Source of the DNA: Trichodelitschia bisporula
Taxonomy: Eukaryota; Ascomycota; Dothideomycetes; Phaeotrichales; Phaeotrichaceae
Direction of reading: 5' to 3'
Length of the DNA: 64,000 nucleotides
NCBI GenBank assembly: GCA_010356995.1
Contig: ML996699.1
Span: forward strand, 341,697 to 405,696
In this document: positions 46,836 to 56,287 of the stretch, piece by piece
How the letters are laid out: each line of letters begins with the position of its first letter
How positions within the stretch are numbered: the stretch's first letter is position 1
Program-made: the position numbers and the translations under genes
The notes under the pieces: generated by a model
The model's database searches: none
What the model was told of the DNA's origin: nothing
What the model saw: only the letters and a program-made list of their open reading frames with translations

Positions 46836-47071
46836 GGTGGTGCGATGGGGTACCTTAGGCGGCGCTCTCGGAATATGACATAGATACTTGGGTTATGACT
46901 TCAGCGTGATGGCAGTGTTCGATGTAGGGTGGAGCAGTCAATGAGGAGCTTTCGTTGCATCACGGAGCGAGGCGTCACAACAGGCACATGTCAGGCCATT
47001 GACATGCCGCCCCTCAATGAATACGATAAATACCAGTCTATCCTACGACCAAGCATAAACAACCCCTGTTC
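46836..47071. other. short spacer
   Basis: 3' flank of PRE9; nothing recognised. Confidence 0.5.
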
Positions 47072-47519
47072 TCACGGCACCCAAGCTGAATATGCCGGCG
47101 GCGACGTCCTCTCGAAGACGATGTACATGCCCTTGAATTGGTTCCACAGGTATTGCTTCATGTAGAGGGGAGTGATAACCTCGCCACGTGCTTGGGCGGT
47201 AAGCTTCGCTGCAGCGGTGACGAAGTAGCGGTTGCTCTCTATGGTGACGAAAGGATCGAACTTGAGAAAGAGAGTTTGGTCTAGCCGTCAATGGGTTGTC
47301 GTCGTAAGACTTATGACGGAACCCACTGTTGTCCAACCACCTACAGAGTCGATGCATCTCCATAATCCGCAGGGTTCCTCCCTTGTACACGAGCACAGGT
47401 CTATGGCTGTGGTGGTTGACGCCGGTCGTCGCGGAGCGGCAGTTCCATGGTGGGCGAGAGTGGCATGTGCAGAGGGTTTGCCAAATTTGCAAGAGGCGTC
47501 GCAGGGCGGATGGAGACAT
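47072..47519 (-). CDS. tentative small hypothetical protein, spliced
   Basis: Not recognised, but part of it looks genuinely coding. Exon 47519-47345, intron 47281-47344 (GTAGGT..GGCTAG, 64 nt), exon 47280-47072, giving 127 aa. The convincing segment runs across the splice: VLVYKGGTLRIMEMHRLY then QTLFLKFDPFVTIESNRYF, KLTAQARGEVITPLYMKQYL and FKGMYIVFERTSPPAYSAW. The first 35 residues are cysteine/arginine-rich and less credible, so the true start may lie upstream; another protein-like run (YEIFDWRIRPDSKIEWSVEN) is found at 47650-47890 on the same strand but no clean splice connects it. It may be a partly decayed gene. Confidence 0.38.
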
Positions 47520-48595
47520 CAGGTCGGTGTGCGATGGTGAGGATAAAGGGAGCTCTTAGGACCGATGCGCGGAGGTTTCATTCCGATTGCTTGCAGGAGA
47601 TCGTGTCGTGGTCATCGGACAGCTGGAGTAGAACGTCTTGTTGCCCCTCTGCACCAAGCACCCGTCCGTACCTGCTTCGGCGGGGCGAAGTACACGCTGT
47701 ATATGCCTTCCATCCAGTATCAACGCCTTGCCCCAAAGCCAGGGCATTCGCGGATATCCGCACAATCCGAACGTCCAACCTCCACGGTTCTCCACACTCC
47801 ACTCAATCTTTGAATCGGGTCTTATCCTCCAGTCAAATATTTCATAGATATCCGTTAGGTAATTGCCTCTCCCAAGGAAAGTGTCCTTCGTCATTTCCTA
47901 GGACTGAGCAACCCTCTTTCCGATCACTCACGGCTTCTTTACGGGTACGATACATCCAAAGGCCGCTGGACATCTGACTGCCTCTTTCAGCACATGTCTA
48001 GACAAAAGAACGTCAAGAACCCAAAGGTGAAGTCCAGGACTGGATTCTAGCTACGAGCTTCTCGCCGACAGACAGCTGGTCTTGCGTCGTCCAGGGAGCT
48101 GAAGTCGCGGGAGCCGACGGGCCGAAAAAGGCGTTGCCGAATTGGAGTCACTAGGCCGCTTCGGCTCCGGCGCAAGAAAGCAGGCCGTTACCGCTTGACG
48201 CGTTCGAACAGCGCCAATGCCGACGTAGTTACTCCAGTCGTTCATGCTATCGACAGCTCCAAGATACTTTCAACATGACGCAATGCCCTTCATTCAAGCT
48301 CTGAACTTGCTCCAAATTCCTGCACAACCACCCTCACTAAAAAGAGCAATCCCCGCGCCACACCCTCCCGAAGCGGAAAAAGGGGCGGCACCGCGCATGC
48401 TAACTGGCCAACAAAATCCAACACAATCCCAAAGCAGCAAACCCAGCAAAAGCAATAAAAACTCCGTAACGTGATCCCAGCGACTCGGAAGTACTCCGAA
48501 AAGAAAAGCCCCCGTCGACTACATACGTACTCTCGCTCGTCAATTAGCCTCCGGAACTCAAAAGGCGTGTTTTCTCGACGCCTGAAATTCCGGCC
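47520..48595. other. intergenic with possible upstream exon remnants
   Basis: The minus-strand frame at about 47556-47894 (112 codons) reads like protein in its first 65 residues but has no known domain and no good junction to the gene below it. The rest, up to the desaturase start, shows nothing. Confidence 0.4.
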
Positions 48596-50126
48596 ATGCC
48601 TTCCTCGCCCTTCGTCGTTGACCCGAACTTGACCCGGCCTGATAACCTCGTGCTACGCTCGCTGATCCGCGACGTTGAGCGTGGCTCACCTAAGCTGCGG
48701 ACAGGGGGGAGCCTGGCTGCGTCGAATTTCACTTCACGACTTGCGGGGGAGGGCAGCGAGGCCGAGAGTGACGCGAGTGGGCGTGCGCGACCCAATGGGA
48801 AGGAAAACTCGCGGAAGCGCTTAGGAAGGGATGCGCGTAGGTCTAGAGCTCCCCAGATGTCCAATTTTCCCTCTGCGCGACCGCCTACTAACTTCCAAAA
48901 GCTGCGGAAACCGGCGATGAGGCTGCAGCTCAGCTCCCCGACGACAATACCATCCTCGCACACCTCGCCGCTATCAACAATCCCAAGGATCCCGCCTTCG
49001 AGCCCACCGTCATCGTCTCCAAAGACCTGCCCTTAACCGCAAACCCCATCATCGACACATGGCTTCTACAGCCGTACATCGCCTGGGCGCGCCGCGTCGT
49101 ACGCGTCCAAACCGACGTCGTGATGCTAACCCACCTCCTCCTCTACTTCAGCACCTCCGTCCCCAGCGCCATCCTCCTCTTCCTCCACTTCTCCTACCCG
49201 CACGCCGTCATCCACTTCGTCATGCAAATGTACTACGTCGGGACATACACGCTCATGATGCACCAACACATCCACATGCGCGGCATCCTCGCGCCGCAAT
49301 ACCGGCTCTTCGACACCATTTTCCCGTACATCACCGATCCGCTCATGGGCCACACTTGGAACTCGTACTTCTACCACCACGTGAAGCACCACCACGTCGA
49401 GGGGAACGGGCCCGCAGACTTATCGTCTACGCTGCGGTACCAGCGCGACTCGGCTCGCGACTTCCTGCGGTATTTTGGACGGTTCCTGTTATTCGTCTGG
49501 CTGGAGCTGCCGCGTTACTTCCTGCGCAAGGGCAAGCCCGGGCTCGCGGTGCGCACGTTTTGCTGGGAGGTCTCGTCGTACATCATGATCGCTCTGGCGG
49601 CAGGGGTGAATCTGCGTGCCGCTGTTGCAGTACTTATGTTGCCGCTTTTCTTCATGCGGATCGGCTTGATGGTCGGGAATTGGGGGCAGCATGCTCTGGT
49701 GGATGAAGAGGAGCCGGACTCGGATTATCGGAGCAGTATCACGCTCATTGACGTTGCGGTGCGTTGTGTATCCCCCATTTTTGCTGCCCCATGCTGATGT
49801 TTTAGTCGAATCGCTTCTGCTACAACGACGGGTATCACACGTCCCACCACCTCAACCCGCTTCGCCACTGGCGTGACCATCCGTCTGCGTTCCTTAAGGG
49901 GAAGGCTACATATGCGGAGCAGCATGCGCTGGTGTTTCATGATATCGACTACATCATGCTGACGGTGCGGCTGTTGACGAAGAACTACACGGCGCTGGCA
50001 AGGTGTCTTGTGCCTATTGGCGAGGCGCAGATACGGCTGAGCTTGGAGGAGAGGGCGGAGATGCTAAGACGCAAGACGCGGAGGTTTAGTGAGGAGGAGA
50101 TTAAGGCGCGGTTTGCGAAGGCGTGA
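48596..50126 (+). CDS. membrane fatty-acid desaturase-like protein
   Basis: Di-iron membrane enzyme of the fatty acid desaturase/hydroxylase superfamily. Exons 48596-48836, 48902-49758 and 49806-50126; introns 65 and 47 nt; 472 aa. The N-terminal 80 residues are Arg/Ser-rich. Histidine boxes: MMHQHIHMRG, then YFYHHVKHHHVEGNG (HxxHH type), and GYHTSHHLNP created right after the second splice. Hydrophobic segments lie around LLLYFSTSVPSAILLFLHF, LLFVWLELPRYFL and LRAAVAVLMLPLFFMRIGL. The substrate cannot be told; it is not an obvious Ole1 (no fused cytochrome b5). The first intron has a good branch site (CCTACTAACTTCC) and restores the frame exactly. Confidence 0.8.
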
Positions 50127-51185
50127 TGGTGCATGGCAGGTGTCTTTTGTGGAGTTGAGCATATAGACGGGCGCTGGTCTAAGAGCAATGTAAGGTTGGG
50201 ATAGACGTGCATTTGTCGGGCTTTGGGCTATCTCGGGTAGGGTGATTAGTACTGTTGCTTGGTTGGCAGCCTACGAGCATAGACAGGCGTACTCACAACC
50301 AACTAGAAAAACTCAACCCTTCCAAACTGATCCAACTGGTCCCCCGCTATCCCCGCTATACCCCGCGAGCAATCCACTAGAACTAACCTCCACGTTTCAC
50401 CAATCTCGCCTTCCGCCGTCCTCCACCCCACACCCCTCTGCGTCAAAGCCCAATGTCTGCAAGCGTCGTGTGGCTATCCGAGCTGGTGATGGAGGGAGAC
50501 AGTAACGGCCTATCTCTTTGGTCAGTTGGATCAGGCTGGCCGTGTCCAAATGCGGAGCAATATACATATCGACACGCCTCGATCCTGTCCCTCCGCCCAT
50601 CGCCAACACATGCGTGCCACATCGTGACGCGCAGTCCGACTCCACCCCCTGTTCATCACCGTTTAATTGCCGCATTGTCAACGGGCGTAGAAGCGCGGAG
50701 TGTCCGCGAGAGCCTCCAAGGTCGCATTGGCGCCCAAGGGCGAAGTTGGCAAAGCTCAGCCTGATTCGGGTTCAATATGATCTCCAGTTCTAGAGACGTT
50801 CACGTGGATCATGACTCCTCGTTAGCATGCCTGATGTGTCTCTATTCAGACGTATCTGTCCAATTTTTCCCGTTCTCATAAGATTTTTGCTCGTAAAGAT
50901 ACTGGATGGTCTGGAAACTGGTGGATGTTCCACCTCTGTTAACAAGGCTGTGAGCCTACGCCTTGCATTGCTGGGAGAGGTCGGCACTGCCATCTTATTC
51001 GCATCGGGTAACACTCCCAGTTCCTATGTCTGCCCGATTGGTGGCCATTACCACAATAAATGTTGTAGTTGCTGTACTTGCTCAGGAGCTTTCGGATCAA
51101 CTTCAACTCTCACGACTTCACCCGCCATTTTCTCTCCAGACCATTACCGGCACGCGGCCCAGCTATTCCCCGTCCTTGCCATACT
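50127..51185. other. intergenic, no gene seen
   Basis: About 1.06 kb between the desaturase-like gene and the first mini-zinc-finger gene; only short, overlapping frames. Confidence 0.55.
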
Positions 51186-51529
51186 ATGACTACAGAAGAG
51201 CAACATCTTCCCGATCTCCATGGAGTGGGCTACATCCCCTCTCGTTCCGTTACACCCAAGGTACGCCGCCCTCGTTGTCATGTTAAATCCCAAACCGAGC
51301 AAACACCACTAACGACATCCAGAGAGCAGGCGCCAGGCTGAAACTAGTCACCTGCTCCCTCTGCGACGGCTTCGGGGAATACGATAAGAAGTGCGCATCG
51401 TGCGATGGTGCTCGGATCGAACGGGAGAGGGGTATGCATGCACGTGAGGAGTGTTTAGCCTGCTGTGAATACGGGGCGGTGTTGGTTGAATGTGAGGCCT
51501 GTGACAACAGTGGCCAGTTTTTGGCCTAG
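51186..51529 (+). CDS. mini-protein with DnaJ-type CxxC zinc repeats (copy 1)
   Basis: Small cysteine-rich protein resembling the central zinc domain of type I DnaJ without J or client-binding domains. Exons 51186-51260 and 51323-51529, intron 62 nt, 93 aa. Four CxxC pairs: CSLCDGFGEYDKKCASCDGA, then CLACCEYG and CEACDNSG; two keep the CxxCxGxG spacing and the other two have drifted. The N-terminal 25 residues (MTTEEQHLPDLHGVGYIPSR) are unrelated to known motifs. A paralogue follows 390 bp downstream on the same strand. Stand-alone CxxCxGxG proteins can act as assembly or redox chaperones, but function here is unknown. Confidence 0.72.
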
Positions 51530-51917
51530 CTCTGCGGAAAATGGGGAACGGCAGATGTATTACGGGTACTGGTATTTTTTCTGAGTGGTCCAGCGGCGAG
51601 GCCAGCTGGTCTATGGGCTTGCCTTTTCTTTTGCCTGAAGCATTCAGGGATAGAACTGGAGAACGTCTCGAATGCTGCCTGCAAGGCTGAGCTGGCGCCT
51701 GGAGCATGCTGGAGAGGTTGGCATTGGCATTGGCATTCGCATGCGGTGACATCCCGTTGTCTGCAAGTCTGCACAATTTTGATGGCTATGTGCCTCGACG
51801 TATAAGTTGTCGTTGCTTCACTTCATTCGCAGCCTTGTCTGTCCACTTTAACCCCTTCAACTCACCCGCACCGTTCCATCCAGCGTCCACCTACACCCAA
51901 ACCAGCTCTCACCAGTC
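51530..51917. other. spacer between the two mini-zinc-finger genes
   Basis: 388 bp containing the promoter of copy 2; a GCATTG/GCATTC hexamer run near 51718-51740. No gene. Confidence 0.5.
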
Positions 51918-52348
51918 ATGTCTTCCCACCAATCTTCCCACCAAGTAAGCCGCCTCACCATCACGTTGACTCCCAGAACCCACAAGCTAACCAACCCATC
52001 CAGCCCAGCAGCACCCGCTCCAAAACGGCGCGGTGCAACATCTGTTACGGCAACGGGCAATACGACCGGGCCTGCATCCCCTGCGCCGGTTCCGGGTCCC
52101 TCGTAAGAACCATACCGGCCGGAAATGCTCAGAACCCAGGACCTCAGAACCTGAGATCCCGGGACTTGAAGCTTCGGAATACAAAGGGGCGGGACACTAG
52201 GCCTCAGTATGCGAATGAGGATACGAATGAGGAGCAATATCTGGAGGAATGCTCTGAATGCTCGGGCACGGGCATGGTGACTTATACTTGTAACTATTGC
52301 GATGGTGGTCACCAAGATGGGGCCACGGTCGGGGAATGTGGGTATTAG
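51918..52348 (+). CDS. mini-protein with DnaJ-type CxxCxGxG repeats (copy 2)
   Basis: Paralogue of the preceding gene. Exons 51918-51944 and 52004-52348, intron 59 nt, 123 aa. Four CxxC motifs in two pairs: CNICYGNGQYDRACIPCAGS, then CSECSGTGMVTYTCNYCDGG, three with the full CxxCxGxG pattern. A polar linker of about 45 residues (NLRSRDLKLRNTKGRD) separates the pairs, longer than in copy 1. The first exon encodes just MSSHQSSHQ. Same strand and intron position as copy 1 (just after the short N-terminus), which supports tandem duplication. Role unknown. Confidence 0.74.
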
Positions 52349-52604
52349 GATGTGGTGGATGTTGGAGTTAGGCCCGTCTTCATAGTGCTTATACACCCCC
52401 ATGGAATGAGGGACTGGTCAGGCAATGCTTTTGGACTCTGAACGAGCAACGATGGCATCATCGGACAGTACCTTAAGTCTTAGCCTGGGGTCTGCGGAAG
52501 CCTGGTCTGAAGAAGCAGTGAATCCGAACTGGAAGCGGGCTGATCGTTGATCAAGCACTAATCTGGCCCAATACTGCGGGCCAACTATTCCATCATGCAT
52601 CTCT

Positions 52605-55004
52605 CTACGCCTCAATCTCCAACGGCAAAACCTCACCCAAGAACTCCCCCCCCTCCCCCCTAAGCAGGGCATCAATATCCACAACCCCACTCGTCAAATA
52701 CCTCTCACTAACCCCCACATTAACCTTTTGCCTCAACATCCCCTTCAACTCCACCCTCCACGCCGCCACCTCCCTCGGATCAACCATCTGATCCTCGCGT
52801 TCCTTCCTGCGCCGATCATTTCCCCTCCCCCTCTTCCCCCCCTTAACCTCCTCCAAACTATCAAGATCGATCCCCAGATCCTCCGCCGCTTCTTTCATAA
52901 CCAAATCCTCGCTATGCTTCTTCTCCTTCGCGCTCACCACATCCGCAATCTTCTTCGCCAGGTCAGCGCGCGCCTTGAGCTTGGCGACTACCCGCCGATC
53001 AACGTCGACGTTGCGCATCCCCCGGCCCCCGCGCTTGCGATGTACTTTCCCGACAAGGCGGCCGTACGCCTTCGCCTCCTCCGGCGCGCAAATAACCACA
53101 CTCGCCCCACCAGCCCCCGCCCGCGCCGTCCGCCCCGCACGGTGGATATAATCCTCCGCCGTGCGCGGGAGGTTATAATGCACCACCAGCTGCACATCCG
53201 CGATATCCAGTCCGCGGGCCGCCACATCCGTCGCCACCAATATCGAGTTCTCGGTAGAGGCAAAGCGCTCCAGAGCCCTGAGACGGGCTTTTTGGACCAT
53301 CTGCGAGTGGAGGGCGAGGGCCGGGAGGCCTAGGTTTTGGAGGAAGGGGGTCAGGCGCCGGACTGCGTGGACGGAGTTTGTGAAGATGAGGGTGCGGGTG
53401 CGGGGGTGCATTACCAGCAGGGCGTAGGTGTATAGGTCTTTTTCTTTGGCGATGCATTGCAACAGGCCCTCGCGGAGCTGCGCCGCGGTATGCGTTGTCG
53501 GGTCCACGTCGATGAATTTAGGCCCGCCGGCGCGGAAGTGCAGCTTCTTTAAAAGGAACTCGAGGGATGCTTCGTGGTTGGCTGGGTCGCCGGTGGACTT
53601 GCTCTTGCCCGCGAGTTTTTGGTGCAGGCCCTTGTGGAAAGTGGCGCTGAAGATAAGGGTCTGCCGGTCGGGACGCGGGGCGGGGGCGCTGGGGACAGCG
53701 TTATCTCCTGGATTCTCTGAGACGGTGATTTCGCCGTCCAGCGCGTTGATAATGGCGTCCAGCTCCTTGAAGTGGCCCTGGCTGAGGAGCCGGTCTGCTT
53801 CGTCGAGGACGAGGAAGTGCACTTGGCGCAGGCGCTTGACGGCGCCGGGGGCGCTGGACATGACTTCCCAGAGGCGGCCGGGAGTTGCGATTATGACGGA
53901 GCTGACGTCAAGGAGACGTTGCTGCTTTTGAATGGAGAGTCCGCCGGTGATGGTTGCTACCTTGGGACCGTCCGTGCCCTCGGCGAAGAGGGCGGTGAGA
54001 TGGGTTCCGATTTGGTGGGCTAGTTCGCGGGTGGGGGAGAGGATGAGGGCTAGAGGGGGGGTCTTGCTGCTGTTGGTCATATTTTTGCTTAGATAGTGTT
54101 CCAGGATGGGGATGCCGAAGGCGAGGGTTTTGCCTGAGCCCGTTGATGCCTTGCCGATGACGTCGCTGCCTGCGATTATTTCTGGGACGGCGGCGGCTTG
54201 GATGGGGGTAGGGCGCTGGAACTTGAGCTTGGAGAGTGCTGCCATGGTTCCGATGGAAAGATCCAAGGGCTGCCACTCCGAGACATCGACGCCGTCCTCA
54301 TCTTCCTCCTCCTCTTCCAGGAGACCTGCGAACGGGACACTGGCGATGATCGTCTCAGGTGCCTTCTCCTTCTTCTCCTTCTTCTCCTTCTTCTCCTTCT
54401 TCTCCTTCTTCTTCTTCTGGGGTTCTTTGGCAGGCTCAGGAGCAGCCTTGCCCTTCTTCTTCAGGATTCCCTTGATGGAAGCAGGCTCCTCAACAGGAGA
54501 AGGAGCCGCAGGCGTGTTATCACTATCTTCAAATCCTTTCCACTCCTCCTCTGTCTCCTCAGCTGCAGAGGCAGTAGCTGTTGCGTTCGACTGTCCTTTG
54601 GATTTGGTCCCATGCTCCTCGTGATCTTGTCCATTGATATGCGATTCCGCACTGCCGTTTGTAGCTTTCCCAGTACCGTTGGATTCGGGTTCTGCAGTGT
54701 CCTCGACTTCGGGCCCAGTGTCCTCGTCCACCTCGCCCAAAAGCGCAGGCTCCTTCGTCTTAAACCACCCCATTCCACGCTCATCCCTCTCAAAGTCCAC
54801 GCCATCAATCTCTTCGAGCCCAAAGAAGCCCTCATAGTCGTCCAATTGATCGGGGATCTCAACTTCCTTCCATGGCAGCTCGTCGAGGCGGACGGCACGG
54901 GCTGGGCGGTTAGATTTCGTTGAGGATACGCCGTTGGATTTGGGGCGCTTATTAGGCTTCGCGCCGGAGGACGTCGCCTTGCGCTTCTGTTGTCCAGAAG
55001 CCAT
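52605..55004 (-). CDS. MAK5: DEAD-box RNA helicase Mak5 (DDX24-like)
   Basis: ATP-dependent RNA helicase for 60S ribosomal subunit assembly in the nucleolus. Single exon, 799 aa; ATG at 55004 chosen because upstream in-frame sequence is unlike protein. Motifs: PTPIQAAAVPEI (Q), ASTGSGKT near 290 (I), PTRELAHQ (Ia), TPGRLWE (Ib), VLDEADRLL near 400 (II), FSATFHKGL (III), FTNSVHAVRR (IV), ATDVAARGLDIADVQ (V), HRAGRTARAG near 625 (VI). The N-terminus has WKEVEIPDQLDDYEGFFGLEEI, a Mak5/DDX24 signature, and a Lys/Glu repeat KKEKKEKKEKK encoded by a 9-bp microsatellite. Motif II reads DEAD, as expected. Divergent from TRM7, 212 bp between starts. Confidence 0.92.
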   Translation of the reverse strand: MASGQQKRKATSSGAKPNKRPKSNGVSSTKSNRPARAVRLDELPWKEVEIPDQLDDYEGFFGLEEIDGVDFERDERGMGWFKTKEPALLGEVDEDTGPEVEDTAEPESNGTGKATNGSAESHINGQDHEEHGTKSKGQSNATATASAAEETEEEWKGFEDSDNTPAAPSPVEEPASIKGILKKKGKAAPEPAKEPQKKKKEKKEKKEKKEKKEKAPETIIASVPFAGLLEEEEEDEDGVDVSEWQPLDLSIGTMAALSKLKFQRPTPIQAAAVPEIIAGSDVIGKASTGSGKTLAFGIPILEHYLSKNMTNSSKTPPLALILSPTRELAHQIGTHLTALFAEGTDGPKVATITGGLSIQKQQRLLDVSSVIIATPGRLWEVMSSAPGAVKRLRQVHFLVLDEADRLLSQGHFKELDAIINALDGEITVSENPGDNAVPSAPAPRPDRQTLIFSATFHKGLHQKLAGKSKSTGDPANHEASLEFLLKKLHFRAGGPKFIDVDPTTHTAAQLREGLLQCIAKEKDLYTYALLVMHPRTRTLIFTNSVHAVRRLTPFLQNLGLPALALHSQMVQKARLRALERFASTENSILVATDVAARGLDIADVQLVVHYNLPRTAEDYIHRAGRTARAGAGGASVVICAPEEAKAYGRLVGKVHRKRGGRGMRNVDVDRRVVAKLKARADLAKKIADVVSAKEKKHSEDLVMKEAAEDLGIDLDSLEEVKGGKRGRGNDRRRKEREDQMVDPREVAAWRVELKGMLRQKVNVGVSERYLTSGVVDIDALLRGEGGEFLGEVLPLEIEA
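54360..54420 (-). repeat. TTCTCCTTC microsatellite in MAK5
   Basis: About six copies of a 9-bp unit (TTCTCCTTC on + strand) encoding the KKE repeats; probably length-polymorphic. Confidence 0.8.
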
Positions 55005-55216
55005 GTTTGCGGTAGTGGTATGTCGGTTGTAGTGAAGTGAGAGTTGAATCGAAGTGTCGCGAACGACTATCCAGAAATCTTTTGCGCACGGACCCATCCA
55101 AAGTTGTAAGCGCGGAGAAGCTGCGGGCCGTGACTCTGTCAGAAAGGAACATCAACCCCACTAGCCGACCATCAACCAAACCTCACAGCAACAAACCGTG
55201 CCCAAAATCGTTCGAA
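55005..55216. promoter_or_regulatory. bidirectional spacer MAK5 / TRM7
   Basis: 212 bp carrying both promoters of two RNA-biology genes. No textbook element recognised. Confidence 0.45.
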
Positions 55217-56287
55217 ATGGGCAAGTCTTCCAAAGACAAGCGCGATGCCTACTACCGCCTAGCCAAAGAACAAGGCTGGCGCGCCCGCAGCGCCTTCAAA
55301 CTCCTCCAACTCGACGAAGAATTCAACCTCTTCGAAGGCGTCACCCGCGTCGTCGATCTCTGTGCCGCGCCGGGAAGCTGGAGTCAAGTCCTCTCGCGCA
55401 TCCTCATCAAGGGCGAATCCTTCGGCCGGTCAGCATGGGAAGATCGCTTTGCTAGAGACAGAATGGCCGCTTTCGGCCTCCCGTCCCCCCCGGAAGAACC
55501 GGCTGAGACCCCGCAATTGAAGCCCAGGAAGGACGTCAAAATCGTCTCCATCGACCTGCAACCCATGAGCCCACTAGAAGGCATAACAACCCTCAAAGCC
55601 GACATCACGCATCCCTCCACCATCCCCCTCCTCCTCAAAGCCCTAGACGAGGACTACGACCCCTCCTCCCCCTCCGCCGCCCAGCCCGTCGACCTCGTCA
55701 TCTCCGATGGCGCCCCGGACGTCACCGGCCTGCACGATTTGGATATCTACGTCCAGAGCCAGCTCCTCTGGGCGGCGCTGAATCTCGCGCTCTGCGTCCT
55801 CAAGCCAGGCGGCAAATTCGTCGCGAAAATCTTCCGCGCGAACGAGGTTGATCTTTTGTACGCCCAGCTGCGGGTCATGTTTGCCCGCGTGCACGTCTCA
55901 AAGCCGCGCAGCAGTCGCGCAAGCAGCATCGAAGCCTTCGTCGTATGCGAGGGCTTCCAACCACCCCCCGGCTTCAAAGCCAGCCTCGAGAACCCCCTCG
56001 GCCCAAAGTCTGTCCCCGCAAAGCTCGAGCCCCAGGCCCCGTTGAGGACGGTGCGTGAGGACGGCGTCACGGTCCTCGATCTCGGCGATGAAGAGGACGG
56101 CCGCTGGATTGCCCCTTTCCTGGCCTGCGGCGACCTTTCAGCCTTCGACTCGGACGCTACGTATCAACTGCCTAAGGACAGGGTGACACTCGACCCTGTG
56201 CAGCCCCCGACGGCGCCGCCGTATCGAAGGGCTTTGGAGATGCGGAAGGCGGCTGGGGGGGCGTATGGGAAGACGAAGGGCGTGTAG
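55217..56287 (+). CDS. TRM7: tRNA 2'-O-ribose methyltransferase Trm7 (FTSJ1-like)
   Basis: Methylates ribose at tRNA positions 32 and 34 using SAM, with partners Trm732 and Trm734. Single exon, 356 aa, ATG at 55217 (MGKSSKDKRDAYYRLAKEQG). SAM-binding motif VVDLCAAPGSWSQVLS near 48-62. The catalytic K-D-K-E tetrad is visible: Lys28 in RSAFKLLQ, Asp near 165 in VISDGAPD, Lys near 204 in KPGGKFVAKIF and Glu near 240 in SSIEAFVVC. GWRARSAFKL and APDVTGLHDLD are typical of Trm7 rather than Mrm2 or Spb1 (which is much longer). A 30-residue charged insertion after the SAM motif (RSAWEDRFARDRMAAF) is a fungal feature I cannot explain. Confidence 0.93.
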   Translation: MGKSSKDKRDAYYRLAKEQGWRARSAFKLLQLDEEFNLFEGVTRVVDLCAAPGSWSQVLSRILIKGESFGRSAWEDRFARDRMAAFGLPSPPEEPAETPQLKPRKDVKIVSIDLQPMSPLEGITTLKADITHPSTIPLLLKALDEDYDPSSPSAAQPVDLVISDGAPDVTGLHDLDIYVQSQLLWAALNLALCVLKPGGKFVAKIFRANEVDLLYAQLRVMFARVHVSKPRSSRASSIEAFVVCEGFQPPPGFKASLENPLGPKSVPAKLEPQAPLRTVREDGVTVLDLGDEEDGRWIAPFLACGDLSAFDSDATYQLPKDRVTLDPVQPPTAPPYRRALEMRKAAGGAYGKTKGV

